Positions 8,489 through 17,537 of a DNA stretch of 64,000 nucleotides are shown in pieces (position 1 is the stretch's first letter; every line of letters starts with the position of its first letter). Made by a program: the position numbers and the translations under genes. The stretch covers positions 124,001-188,000 of the forward strand of contig QZKW01000066.1 in assembly GCA_003599885.1 (NCBI GenBank), written 5' to 3'. The notes beneath the pieces are model-generated. The model was given only the letters and a program-made list of their open reading frames with translations, did not search any database and was not told where the DNA came from. This DNA comes from Desulfobacteraceae bacterium (lineage in GTDB: Bacteria > Desulfobacterota > Desulfobacteria > Desulfobacterales > Desulfosalsimonadaceae).

Positions 8489-9442
8489 ATGAATAAACTT
8501 ATCACCCGAAGAGAATCCCTTAAAAAAATCGGAAAAATTACCGCAGGTATTACCGTCAGCGCCGGTTTGTTCGGTCCGTTTTCCTCAATTCTCGCCCATG
8601 CGACGACGCCTGAAACTCAGCCTCTCAAAGGATGGATCGTTGACGGGATCGGCCAGCAGCCGGGATACAGCATTAAAGCATTGACGCGAAAAGTATTCGA
8701 TGCCGCCGGCGGCATGGGCAAGTTCATCAGCAAAGGCGATGTGGTGGTTTTAAAACCCAATATCTCCTGGGCCCAGGCCCCCAACCTTGCCGTCACCACT
8801 CATCCGGAAGTCATGGAAGCGGTCATCGAACTCTGCCAGGAGTCAGGCGCAAAGAAAGTGCGCATCGCAGACAACACCATCCACGACGCGGGGCGCTGTT
8901 TTGCAGTGACCGGCGCTGCCGGAGTTGCTGAAAGAACCGGAGCCGATCTGGTCTTTCCCCGGTCTTCCATGATGAAAAAAATGAACCTTCACGGCCATCG
9001 GCTGGATGTCTGGCCCGTGTTTACGCCCTTTGTGGAAGCCGATAAAATCATCAATATGCCGGTGGCCAAGGTACACGGGTTAAGCGTGCTGACGCTGGGC
9101 ATGAAAAACTGGATCGGCGGGGTGGGCGGCAGGCGCAGCGCCCTGCATCAGGACATTCATCAAAGCATTGTGGATCTCGCCCAATTCTTTAAACCCCAGC
9201 TCACCCTGATTGACGCCACCCGGATTCTGACCGCCAATGGCCCGTCCGGAGGCAATATTTCCGATGTAAAAGTCACAAACCGCCTGATTCTGAGCAATGA
9301 TCCGGTGGCTGCCGACACCCTTGCCGCGGCCCAGCTCTTTGGCAAAACACCGGAGGACGTACCGTTTATTCAGCTGGGGAATAAATGGGGGTTGGGATCA
9401 AGCGATCTTGACCGGCTGACCCGGTATTCGGTGAGCATTTGA
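8489..9442 (+). CDS. DUF362 protein with Tat signal
   Basis: A 317-residue DUF362 protein. The first 35 residues form a twin-arginine-type signal (TRRESLKKIGK, then a hydrophobic stretch ending SSILAHA), so it is exported folded. The body has the DUF362 landmarks VVLKPNISWAQAP, VTTHPEVMEAVIELCQE, VRIADNTIHDA, INMPVAKVHGLSVLTLGMKNWIGG and LTLIDATRILTANGPSG. DUF362 proteins are uncharacterised and often carry or accompany Fe-S clusters; this one has few Cys and none in a ferredoxin pattern. It lies 11 bases after trmJ with a strong GGAGGT site, and its stop codon overlaps the start of the membrane polyferredoxin, so the two are translationally coupled and probably form one periplasm-facing redox unit. 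Confidence 0.85.
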   Translation: MNKLITRRESLKKIGKITAGITVSAGLFGPFSSILAHATTPETQPLKGWIVDGIGQQPGYSIKALTRKVFDAAGGMGKFISKGDVVVLKPNISWAQAPNLAVTTHPEVMEAVIELCQESGAKKVRIADNTIHDAGRCFAVTGAAGVAERTGADLVFPRSSMMKKMNLHGHRLDVWPVFTPFVEADKIINMPVAKVHGLSVLTLGMKNWIGGVGGRRSALHQDIHQSIVDLAQFFKPQLTLIDATRILTANGPSGGNISDVKVTNRLILSNDPVAADTLAAAQLFGKTPEDVPFIQLGNKWGLGSSDLDRLTRYSVSI

Positions 9443-11073
9443 AGTACCGGCATCTGATATGGATGCGCCGCATCAGTCAGGCGATTTTTCTCGTTCTGTT
9501 TCTGGTGCTTCTGGTTATGGCCCAGCTTCCCCGTGATGTGGTCATGGACTATTCCCAGTCGTTTTCTAATTCAAGCGCCCAGTCGCCGGACATCCGGATC
9601 ACCCAGCCAATCACCCTGTTTTTTCAAATGGACCCGCTGGTCTGGCTGTCCTCCGTGATTTCCGCCCGCCAGTGGATCGCCGGGTTCGGCTGGGCCATAG
9701 GGATACTGGTCGCCGCCCTGTTTTTCGGACGGTTTTTCTGCGGGTTTATCTGCCCTTTCGGCACCCTGCATCACATGGCGGCAAGCATCCGGCCAGCCCT
9801 TAAAAAAAAGGAAATGATCGACGCCAACCGGACATCAACCAGCCGCCGGATCAAATATTTTCTGCTTATCACCATTCTGTTTGCAGCTGCAGTGGGCACC
9901 AACTTTGCGGGGCTGCTCGATCCCATCTCCTTTTTATTCCGCAGCCTCAGCTTGTCCGTCATCCCGGCCATAGGCGTCGGGCTGCATGATCTTTTTGAAT
10001 TTCTTGCCGCAAGCGATGTCAAACTCCTGAATTATCTTGCCTATGGCGGGGAAGCCCTGGCGGCCCCGGTATTCGGGTATGAAAACAAGGTGGTCCTGAC
10101 CGGATGGGTTATCGGGGGTTTGTTTCTCATTATCCTGTTTTTAAACCGGATAAAACCCCGGTTCTGGTGCCGGACCCTGTGCCCGCTGGGTGCGCTCTTC
10201 GGGTTGTGTTCCCGGTTGATGGTGCTTCAGCTTGAAAAAGATTCGGACAAATGCACCCATTGCGGACGCTGCACAGCAGCCTGTCAAGGTGCGGCGACCC
10301 CGGAACCGGGACAGGTATGGCAAACGGACGAATGCCTGATGTGCCTGAACTGCACCTCCCAGTGCCCGGAAGACGCACTGGACTTTCGCTTCAAACGGCC
10401 TTACATCAAGGAACGCCGGTTTGACGTGGGCCGCCGGGCGCTCATGGGCGGGATGGTCGCCGGGGTTTCGTTTCCTTTGCTCGGCAGGCTCGACGGCAGC
10501 GCCGACAAGTCCCCTTCCCCGACCCTGATCCGCCCCCCCGGGTCGCTTCCGGAATCCGAATTTTTAGACCGGTGCCAACGATGCGGGCTGTGTATGAAAG
10601 TCTGCCCCACCAACGTTATTCAACCGTCGCTTACCGCTGCGGGTATGGCGGGATTCTGGACCCCCACTCTGGTCATGACCCTGGGCTACTGCGAATATTC
10701 CTGCACCCTGTGCACAAGCGTCTGCCCGACGGGGGCCATCGCAGAGCTATCGATGAAGGAAAAAACCGGCACACCCATCCGCATCGGCTCGGCCTATATC
10801 GACCGGGGACGGTGCCTGCCCTGGAACGGCAACGCGCCTTGCATTGTCTGCGAGGAGCACTGCCCCACCTCCCCCAAAGCCATTTACTTTAAAAAGGATG
10901 TTATCCGTCGGCCCGACGGCCAAACCCTTCCCGTCCAGCTTCCCTTTGTGGACCTGGCCCGATGCGTGGGATGCGGGATATGCGAAAACAAATGTCCGGT
11001 AAAAGGCAAGCCCGCCATCCGCACCCTGTCCGCCGGAGAATCCCGGTCCCTGGAAAATCAGATTTTATTATGA
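9439..11073 (+). CDS. Membrane polyferredoxin, NapH-like domain fused to a NapG-like ferredoxin
   Basis: A 544-residue protein. The N-terminal half has about four to five membrane helices with the NapH/NosR-type Cys motifs CGFICPFGTLHH and CRTLCPLGAL. Two clusters follow, CTHCGRCTAAC and CLMCLNCTSQCPEDA. In mid-protein comes a segment resembling a Tat signal (GRRALMGGMVAGVSFPLLG), as at the start of NapG. Four more cluster motifs then appear: CQRCGLCMKVCP, CEYSCTLCTSVCP, CIVCEEHCP and CVGCGICENKCP. This suggests a NapH-NapG fusion passing electrons from the quinone pool to the periplasm. The TTG start overlaps the DUF362 stop (TTGA), with GGTGAG just upstream. Confidence 0.87.
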   Translation: MKYRHLIWMRRISQAIFLVLFLVLLVMAQLPRDVVMDYSQSFSNSSAQSPDIRITQPITLFFQMDPLVWLSSVISARQWIAGFGWAIGILVAALFFGRFFCGFICPFGTLHHMAASIRPALKKKEMIDANRTSTSRRIKYFLLITILFAAAVGTNFAGLLDPISFLFRSLSLSVIPAIGVGLHDLFEFLAASDVKLLNYLAYGGEALAAPVFGYENKVVLTGWVIGGLFLIILFLNRIKPRFWCRTLCPLGALFGLCSRLMVLQLEKDSDKCTHCGRCTAACQGAATPEPGQVWQTDECLMCLNCTSQCPEDALDFRFKRPYIKERRFDVGRRALMGGMVAGVSFPLLGRLDGSADKSPSPTLIRPPGSLPESEFLDRCQRCGLCMKVCPTNVIQPSLTAAGMAGFWTPTLVMTLGYCEYSCTLCTSVCPTGAIAELSMKEKTGTPIRIGSAYIDRGRCLPWNGNAPCIVCEEHCPTSPKAIYFKKDVIRRPDGQTLPVQLPFVDLARCVGCGICENKCPVKGKPAIRTLSAGESRSLENQILL

Positions 11074-11177
11074 GAAAAGTCATGCCTGAACAAGGGAAAG
11101 CATGCTGCCTTTAAAAATCAGGACTGGATAAGTTTCAGGAGCGACAACTCAGGCACAAATAACTCAGACCAAATAAT

Positions 11178-11993
11178 TCAGAATGGACCTTTTTTAAAAA
11201 AATGTGAAGCAGCGGCCAGCCACCCGCGTATCCGGGCAGAAGCCCTAAGGATATAGTCCCCGATGATACTTCGGAAAGGCGCATCATTTCCGGCAGACAC
11301 CAGCACCACTGTAATATTATCCCGGCCGCCATTTTTAACGGAAGTTTGAATCAGCAAATCCACCGTTTCCTGTTCATTCTTCCTGAGAGCCAGGAAACCG
11401 GCGATCTCGGCATCTGTTAGTTCTTTGTTAAGCCCGTCGCTGCAAAGAAGTATCTGCTGGCCCTGATAGAACACATCACTGACCATGTCCACTGAAACAT
11501 CATTGTTTTCCGATGATCCGAGGGCCTGCATGATAAAGTTCTGGTGGGAATGAAGATCGGCGGATTCGGCGGGAATAACCCCCTGGTCCACCAGATATTG
11601 AACATAAGAGTGGTCGCGGGTCAGCTGCCGCAAAGATTTTCCATTCCATAAATACGCCCGGCAATCCCCCACCCATGCCACTTCATACCGGTGACCGGTT
11701 ATTTTCAAAACCACCACCGTTGTTCCCATGCCGCTGGGCCCGACACCCTCCTGGGCGGCTTGAAGGATGGCATGATGAGCGTCCTGGACTGGCTTTACTA
11801 AAGGTTCGCCGGCTTTGATTCTCTCGACAATCAAGTCCGATGCAATAGCGCTGGCGACCTCCCCTCCCTGATGCCCGCCCATCCCGTCGGCAACCACCCA
11901 CAACCCCAAAGACGGCTCTGAACGGAAACAATCTTCGTTGTGAGAACGTTTGATACCAACATCAGTACCAGCTCCACATGCTAATTGGCTCAT
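11178..11993 (-). CDS. PP2C-type serine/threonine protein phosphatase
   Basis: A 271-residue PPM/PP2C phosphatase, Mn2+/Mg2+-dependent. Metal and phosphate motifs present: KRSHNEDCF (first Asp), LWVVADGMGGHQGGEVAS, GMGTTVVVL, VAWVGDCRAYLWN, LLCSDGL and GGRDNITVVLV. A short positively charged amphipathic tail follows the domain. The frame stays open to a TTG at 12065, but ATG 11993 gives the usual family N-terminus (MSQLACGAGTDVG). It is divergent from the OmpA/CHAT/kinase genes and is the natural partner of the kinase at 15.8 kb, reversing its phosphorylation; that pairing is an inference from proximity. Confidence 0.92.
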   Translation of the reverse strand: MSQLACGAGTDVGIKRSHNEDCFRSEPSLGLWVVADGMGGHQGGEVASAIASDLIVERIKAGEPLVKPVQDAHHAILQAAQEGVGPSGMGTTVVVLKITGHRYEVAWVGDCRAYLWNGKSLRQLTRDHSYVQYLVDQGVIPAESADLHSHQNFIMQALGSSENNDVSVDMVSDVFYQGQQILLCSDGLNKELTDAEIAGFLALRKNEQETVDLLIQTSVKNGGRDNITVVLVSAGNDAPFRSIIGDYILRASARIRGWLAAASHFFKKGPF

Positions 11994-12106
11994 TATCAGT
12001 CCATGGATCATTTTATGTGTTATTGATATGTCTGACTTAAAAAAGCGATTGTACCAAGGAAACAACTACTGCTTACTACAGTAAGACTGAATCATCAACA
12101 TTGATA

Positions 12107-12135
12107 TTGACGTTAATAAATCTGCATAATACATT
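12107..12135 (+). promoter_or_regulatory. Candidate sigma-70 promoter for the OmpA gene
   Basis: TTGACG at 12107-12112 and TACATT at 12130-12135 are 17 bases apart in the AT-rich divergent gap, about 50 bases before the OmpA start codon. It is a fair match to consensus, assigned by eye. Confidence 0.4.
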
Positions 12136-12184
12136 CATTTACACGTCTAAGTAATTTTCTTAACTTTACCGGGAGGGAAAAATC

Positions 12185-12733
12185 ATGAAAAAATTCCATT
12201 CATTCAACTTCGTTCTCATGGTATTCATCAGCACCGTTTTTTCAATTATTTGGCATGCCGAAGCCTTTGCCGGAGAGGTAAATTTTGATGACACTCCTCC
12301 ATCCGTAGACCAGGTGGTCCAAGCGTTAAAACCCGATCCGGTGCCGGAAATGAAACTCAGAGGCATTAACTATAACCCTGCACCGCCTGCACCCAAAATG
12401 GTTTCGATTACCCTTGAATTTGAAAAAAATTCTGCTGAGCTTACCCCAAAAACCCAGAAAAGTCTCTCGATGGTCGGACAGGCCCTCCGTTCTGATGACT
12501 TAAAACAGCTCTCGTTTACACTCGAAGGATACGCCGATGCCTCCGGCACTGCCGAGCATAATCTGGCTTTATCCCAAAAACGGGCGGCTTCTGTTAAAAA
12601 ATTTCTGGTTGATAATTACAACGTTAATCCCGAAAACCTGAAAGCGGTCGGCAAAGGGGAACAGGAATTCTTAGACCAGAATAACCCCTATTCTCCTAAA
12701 AACCGGCGTGTCAGGATCGTCACTGTCCAATAA
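12185..12733 (+). CDS. OmpA-family peptidoglycan-associated protein
   Basis: A 182-residue exported protein. The signal peptide (MKKFHSFNF to the FAG cleavage region near residue 30) has no lipobox. A Pro-rich spacer leads to an OmpA C-terminal domain at about 70-182: VSITLEFEKNSAELTPKTQK, LEGYADASGTAEHNLALSQK (the Asp that binds diaminopimelate), and NRRVRIVTV at the end (the matching Arg). There is no N-terminal barrel, so it probably tethers to peptidoglycan without being a porin. Ribosome site GGGAGG. The TPR-CHAT gene follows 111 bases later, so it may be the first gene of the signalling cluster. Confidence 0.9.
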   Translation: MKKFHSFNFVLMVFISTVFSIIWHAEAFAGEVNFDDTPPSVDQVVQALKPDPVPEMKLRGINYNPAPPAPKMVSITLEFEKNSAELTPKTQKSLSMVGQALRSDDLKQLSFTLEGYADASGTAEHNLALSQKRAASVKKFLVDNYNVNPENLKAVGKGEQEFLDQNNPYSPKNRRVRIVTVQ

Positions 12734-12844
12734 GCTGTTTTTCCGAAAGGAAATTTACCCTGCATGATCAGAACGATCAATCTGCAGCCGGCCGTTAAGG
12801 ATCAGTAACAATAACCTGAAGGACTTTTTTTAAGGAGACACCCT

Positions 12845-15637
12845 TTGAAAAAAAACCTTGAATTTGGTTTCTGGATTATGTTTGCCGTATTACTGATCCC
12901 CGTTGTTTTAACCGCCGCAGTTCCCCCATCCCAATTTGAAACTGTTTTTAATCAGGGTCTCGCCGCTTTTCATGCTGGCAATGCTGACGAAGCACTCGTA
13001 AAATGGCAGGAAGGACTGACCCTTGCCGAACAAAACAATGCCAGAACAATGATCAGCGCGTTTTCCGCAAATATCGGCCTGGCATATGCCAGCCGTGGGG
13101 AATATGATAACGCACTCCTCTATTATGAAAAAGCCCTTCTGATAAACAGGGAAACCAAAGATCAAAAAAACGCCGCCATCAATCTAAACAATATCGGAGC
13201 CGCATATAAAAACACCGGAAAACCTGAAAAAGCCCTTGAATATTACAATCAGGCCCTTGTCCTGCGCCGGGAAACCAAAGATCGCAAAGGAGAAGCCAAT
13301 ACATTAAACAATATGGGACTGCTTCTTTCTGATTCCGGTCAGTATAAAGACGCTTTTAAAAACATCAACGAAGCCCTGTTTATTTATCGGGACATCAGGG
13401 ACCAGCGGGGCGAAGCTGATGCCCTGATTCACTTAGGCGTTGCTTACACAACCATCGGGCAATTTGATCAGGCGATAGAGGCGTATCAAAAAGCTTCGGA
13501 TATCAATCTCCTGATGCATAGTCCCCGAAAACAGGCCCAGATCGCTGCCAACATGGGGACTGTTCATCTGTTGCGGGAGGACTATCAAAAGGCCATTGAT
13601 TCCTTTACCGAAGCATTGAAAATCCATCGCAACATCCCTCTTCAGAACGAAATCGCCAGCGATTTAAGTAATCTGGGGGTGGCATACAAGGGAACGGGCG
13701 ACTTTAAAAAAGCGCTTACCCACTATGAAGAAGCGCTGCTGATCAATCGTTCCATGGGCGACCGGCCAAATGAAGGCGCGATTTTAGGCAATATAGGACT
13801 GGTGCAGGAAGCTTCCGGCGACTATAAAGAAGCGCTGAAGAATTTAATTCAAAGTCATCAGATCTGCATGGCATCAGATCTGCCCGAGTACCAGTGGCGG
13901 GCGCTAAGAGGCCTTGGCAAGGTCGAAGCCCGGCTTGAAAAATTTGATAACTCGATTCTTCATTACAAACAATCAATTGATATTATTGAAAAAATACGGG
14001 ATAACCTAGCACAAAAAGAAACCAGGGCCTCTTTTATGCAATCCAAAACCCATGTATATGATGAGCTGATTGAATTGTACATGGCGCTGCACCCAAAAGA
14101 CCCTTCAAAAGGATACGACCGACAGTCTTTTGACCTGTTTGAACGAAAACAGGGACGTGTGTTTCTGGAAGAAATGGGCAAAAGCGGGGTGCGCAACTTC
14201 TCCGGCATTTCACCGGGACTGATCGAGAAACAGACCAAATTCACAAACGAACGGGACAGCATCACCGCCCTGATTGAAAAGGAATCAACCCGCCCGGCCC
14301 AGGAACAAGACCTTCAAAAAATAAAAAATCTTAAAGAAAAAATTGAAATTATCGACAACCAGCTCCGCATGCTCGAAGACACTATCAAAAAAGAATATCC
14401 GGATTATTACGCCCTCAAATATCCTCAACCCGTTGACGTAAACTATTTGCAAAAATTTGTCCTGTCTCCCCGCGAGATAATGTTAGTTTACAATATCATG
14501 CAGAATGATTCCTGTGTCTGGGCCATTGGAAAAGATTATTTTTCAATGGCCCGTATTGATAAAGGCGCTGAATCTTTAGCTGATGCGGTCACCGCTTTTC
14601 GGGATCAGGACATCAATTATTTCAAGGGGCAGACACTTCGTGGGCAGGGCAATGCTCCGGAATCATCGCCGTCCGGTAAATCCGTTTCAGATGCTTCCAA
14701 GTTATACCAAACCCTGTTTCCCGAACCGGTCACCAGAATCATCAAAAACTATTCAACCGTTTATATCGTGCCCACGGGCTCTTTGTATTTATTGCCCTTT
14801 GAAGCTTTAAAAAATGAAGCCCATCAGTATTTAATTGAAACGCACAGTTTTGCCTACCTGTCATCCGCTTCACTGCTGAATGTCCTGCGGGCTTCCCAGG
14901 GAAGGCTTAAAACCGAACCCGCCTATCCGTTTCTGGCATTCGCCAATCCGGTCTATGAAGTTCCCCCAAAAAGCAATGATGTGGTGGATGATCTTCAGGT
15001 GCGGTCTTTTTACAACCTGATGCGCGGGAATATCGAACCGCTTCCTGAAACGGAAGACGAAGTGACCCGGATAAAAAACATTTTGCTGGCGCCGGATTCC
15101 AGCAACCCGCTACAGACACAGAAAAATGCCTCCTGCAGCAAGGTATTTGATTTCAACTCCAGAGGCAGTCTTGATGACTACCGTTATATTTCCTTTGCCT
15201 GCCACGGCGTCATCCCGGATCAAACCAACGGCATCACCCAGCCTTCCCTGCTGCTCTCGACTCCGGACCCGGTTACACAGAAAATCGGTCTGCTGACCAT
15301 GACAGATGCGTTTGGCTTGAAATTTAATGCCGATCTGGTGGCTCTTTCAGCCTGCAATACGGGCCGGGGGGAAGTTGTCAACGGCGAAGGCGTAATGGGG
15401 CTGACCCGCGCCTTCATGTATGCCGGAACCCCCACTGTCAGCGTCAACCTCTGGTCTGTGGAATCCATATCTGCCCAGAAACTCAGCGTTTCTTTCTTTT
15501 CGGCGCTCCAGCAGGGCGCCAGCCGGGCAGAAGCGCTGCGGGCGAGCAAGCTCAAACTCATTCACGGAGAAGAAGGAAGTCAGTTCCAACAACCCTTTTT
15601 CTGGGCGCCGATGGTCATCTTTGGTGACGGAAGCTGA
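12845..15637 (+). CDS. Exported TPR-repeat CHAT-domain (caspase-like) protein
   Basis: A 930-residue protein. An N-terminal hydrophobic segment (about 8-25, ending LTAAV) predicts export or anchoring in the inner membrane. Residues about 35-400 hold at least eight TPR units, recognisable by repeats such as ALLYYEKALLINRETKD and ALEYYNQALVLRRETKD. A coiled linker at 460-540 leads to a CHAT peptidase domain at about 620-930. The catalytic pair is intact: His787 in SFACHG and Cys837 in LSACNTGRGE. The C-terminus QQPFFWAPMVIFGDG is typical. Translation starts at TTG with AAGGAG 7 bases upstream. CHAT proteins are His-Cys proteases of the caspase/separase clan; the substrate is unknown. The kinase gene follows 200 bases later. 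Confidence 0.92.
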   Translation: MKKNLEFGFWIMFAVLLIPVVLTAAVPPSQFETVFNQGLAAFHAGNADEALVKWQEGLTLAEQNNARTMISAFSANIGLAYASRGEYDNALLYYEKALLINRETKDQKNAAINLNNIGAAYKNTGKPEKALEYYNQALVLRRETKDRKGEANTLNNMGLLLSDSGQYKDAFKNINEALFIYRDIRDQRGEADALIHLGVAYTTIGQFDQAIEAYQKASDINLLMHSPRKQAQIAANMGTVHLLREDYQKAIDSFTEALKIHRNIPLQNEIASDLSNLGVAYKGTGDFKKALTHYEEALLINRSMGDRPNEGAILGNIGLVQEASGDYKEALKNLIQSHQICMASDLPEYQWRALRGLGKVEARLEKFDNSILHYKQSIDIIEKIRDNLAQKETRASFMQSKTHVYDELIELYMALHPKDPSKGYDRQSFDLFERKQGRVFLEEMGKSGVRNFSGISPGLIEKQTKFTNERDSITALIEKESTRPAQEQDLQKIKNLKEKIEIIDNQLRMLEDTIKKEYPDYYALKYPQPVDVNYLQKFVLSPREIMLVYNIMQNDSCVWAIGKDYFSMARIDKGAESLADAVTAFRDQDINYFKGQTLRGQGNAPESSPSGKSVSDASKLYQTLFPEPVTRIIKNYSTVYIVPTGSLYLLPFEALKNEAHQYLIETHSFAYLSSASLLNVLRASQGRLKTEPAYPFLAFANPVYEVPPKSNDVVDDLQVRSFYNLMRGNIEPLPETEDEVTRIKNILLAPDSSNPLQTQKNASCSKVFDFNSRGSLDDYRYISFACHGVIPDQTNGITQPSLLLSTPDPVTQKIGLLTMTDAFGLKFNADLVALSACNTGRGEVVNGEGVMGLTRAFMYAGTPTVSVNLWSVESISAQKLSVSFFSALQQGASRAEALRASKLKLIHGEEGSQFQQPFFWAPMVIFGDGS

Positions 15638-15841
15638 TTTTTTTAAAGAAAAATCCATTACCCTTGCATTGGCTGCATTGATAAAGCGACTCACGCTCGA
15701 ATCAATTGAGCGATCTTCCTTGTTGCCATTCCATCATAATCCGCTAATTTATAGGAACTTTTTGAGTTCTGTCATTACAGACAGGGACAATTCTATGGCA
15801 TGGAATCTCAGCCGGGCACATTTCGCAGGAGACAGGATGTA

Positions 15842-17488
15842 ATGTCAGACGACAACAGGACAAAATTGCAAGCCATTCTCGGTGACAAGTATGACGTTCA
15901 GGATATGATTTACAGAGGTGGAATGGGGGAAATCTACCTTGGCCTCCACAAAACACTTGGCACAAAAGTGGCCATCAAAATCATGATCCAGAGATTAACG
16001 GATGACCCGGAACTCAAAAAACGGTTTCACCGTGAAGCCCAGCTCTATGCCAATCTCAGGCATCCGAATATTATTCATATATATGATTTTGGAACTGCGG
16101 AAGCTTTTGATTACATGGTTTTTCCTTTTATTGAAGGCGAAACGCTTTATCAGAAATTACAACGTGAAGGCCGCATTGATGTTAAGGAATGCCTTCATAT
16201 CATCATCTCCGTCGCCAAGGCCCTTGCCTATGCAAGTGAAAACAATGTTATTCACCGGGATGTCAAACCATCCAACATCATGATTGAAAAAAACGGCAAT
16301 GTGCTGATTGCAGACTTCGGTATCTCAAAAAATCTCAAGGATATTGAGCTAACGCTTCCGGGCACTGTGCTGGGATCGCCTAAATACATCAGCCCGGAAC
16401 AGGTCCTGGCAGGAGAAGCCGACAGCCGGAGTGACCAATATGCACTGGGGATCATTTTTTTTGAAATGATCACCGGCAACTATCCATTTCAAGGCACACA
16501 GGCCAGCGCTCTATTCTACAGCCATGTGAATGAAATCCCTCAAATTCCCGAAAAGATTGTCCCGCTCATACAGCCGGAAATCATTAACATCATCAACAAA
16601 CTCATTGCCAAAGACCCGGCTTCCCGGTTTGATGATTTCAACTCGCTCATTGATGAATTAACGATTATTCAGATGGAAGAAACCCAGATCCATCGCAAAG
16701 ACGGCCACCATCATACCCGTTCAGGGAAAAACTCAAGCAAGCCGATGTTTTATTTCAAATCCGCTCTTTTAATTACAGGTATCGCCATTCTACTGGTTCT
16801 CGAATATTTCTGGTTGGATATGCGGCAGACAGAGAAAATCGGGGCACATTCTGTTGCTAATAATGTTCAAAAGCCTGTGCCAGCAGCGAATTCAATGCAA
16901 ATAGAAAATCAAACAGCAGAAACACAAATTACGCCGGTAAAAGCTGAAACCATGACAACCGATACAGAGATAACCGCTTCTCAGAATCAGGACAAACCCA
17001 TGGCATCGCTGCTGAGTGTATCGGAAATTAAAAAACTGTTGCTGAATTTCGGTGAGCCGGATCGGTCCGGGCTGTTCCAGATCGGCATCAATCAAAAGAC
17101 TTTTCAAATCGGAGAAACCATTGCCTATTCCATCGAGGCCGTCAAAGACTGCCATGTCATTTTACTTAACTTCACCACCAATAATGAAATTATTCAGTTG
17201 TTCCCCAACCGGTTTCATCCGGAGTCAGGGATTCAGGCCGGCAGTGTCTATTCGATTCCAAGTCAGGGGTCTTTTGATGTGACCGGTCCAGCCGGATTGG
17301 AAACAGTGGTGGGCTTTGCCGGTGAAACCGCTCTTGACCTCTTGCCCCTTGCTTTTGACCAAAGCCCATTTGTCACAGTGACCGACGCCAACCCGGAAAA
17401 CCTGGAACAAATGATTCTGAAAATGAGAGGCAAGAATCCCGATCATTTCTACAGAAGAACCATAGATTTTCAGATTTCTAATGAATAA
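15842..17488 (+). CDS. Transmembrane Ser/Thr protein kinase with extracytoplasmic DUF4384 domain
   Basis: A 548-residue Hanks-type kinase. The kinase domain is about 15-275: glycine loop YRGGMGEIYLG, VAIKIM lysine, HRDVKPSNIM with the catalytic Asp near 140, DFGIS near 158, and SPKYISPEQ in the P+1 loop. A basic stretch then leads to one membrane helix at about 302-322. The outer part has a Thr/Gln-rich linker and a DUF4384 domain at about 405-500 (GETIAYSIEAVKDCHVILLN, IIQLFPNRFHP). DUF4384 accompanies caspase-like proteins and kinases in bacteria. ATG 15842 is preferred over ATG 15800 because AGGAG lies 10 bases upstream. Expected partners are the PP2C and CHAT proteins encoded just upstream. 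Confidence 0.93.
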   Translation: MSDDNRTKLQAILGDKYDVQDMIYRGGMGEIYLGLHKTLGTKVAIKIMIQRLTDDPELKKRFHREAQLYANLRHPNIIHIYDFGTAEAFDYMVFPFIEGETLYQKLQREGRIDVKECLHIIISVAKALAYASENNVIHRDVKPSNIMIEKNGNVLIADFGISKNLKDIELTLPGTVLGSPKYISPEQVLAGEADSRSDQYALGIIFFEMITGNYPFQGTQASALFYSHVNEIPQIPEKIVPLIQPEIINIINKLIAKDPASRFDDFNSLIDELTIIQMEETQIHRKDGHHHTRSGKNSSKPMFYFKSALLITGIAILLVLEYFWLDMRQTEKIGAHSVANNVQKPVPAANSMQIENQTAETQITPVKAETMTTDTEITASQNQDKPMASLLSVSEIKKLLLNFGEPDRSGLFQIGINQKTFQIGETIAYSIEAVKDCHVILLNFTTNNEIIQLFPNRFHPESGIQAGSVYSIPSQGSFDVTGPAGLETVVGFAGETALDLLPLAFDQSPFVTVTDANPENLEQMILKMRGKNPDHFYRRTIDFQISNE

Positions 17489-17537
17489 TTGGGTTGAGCG
17501 TTAATTAACGATACACTTATTTGAGAATTGATACGGC

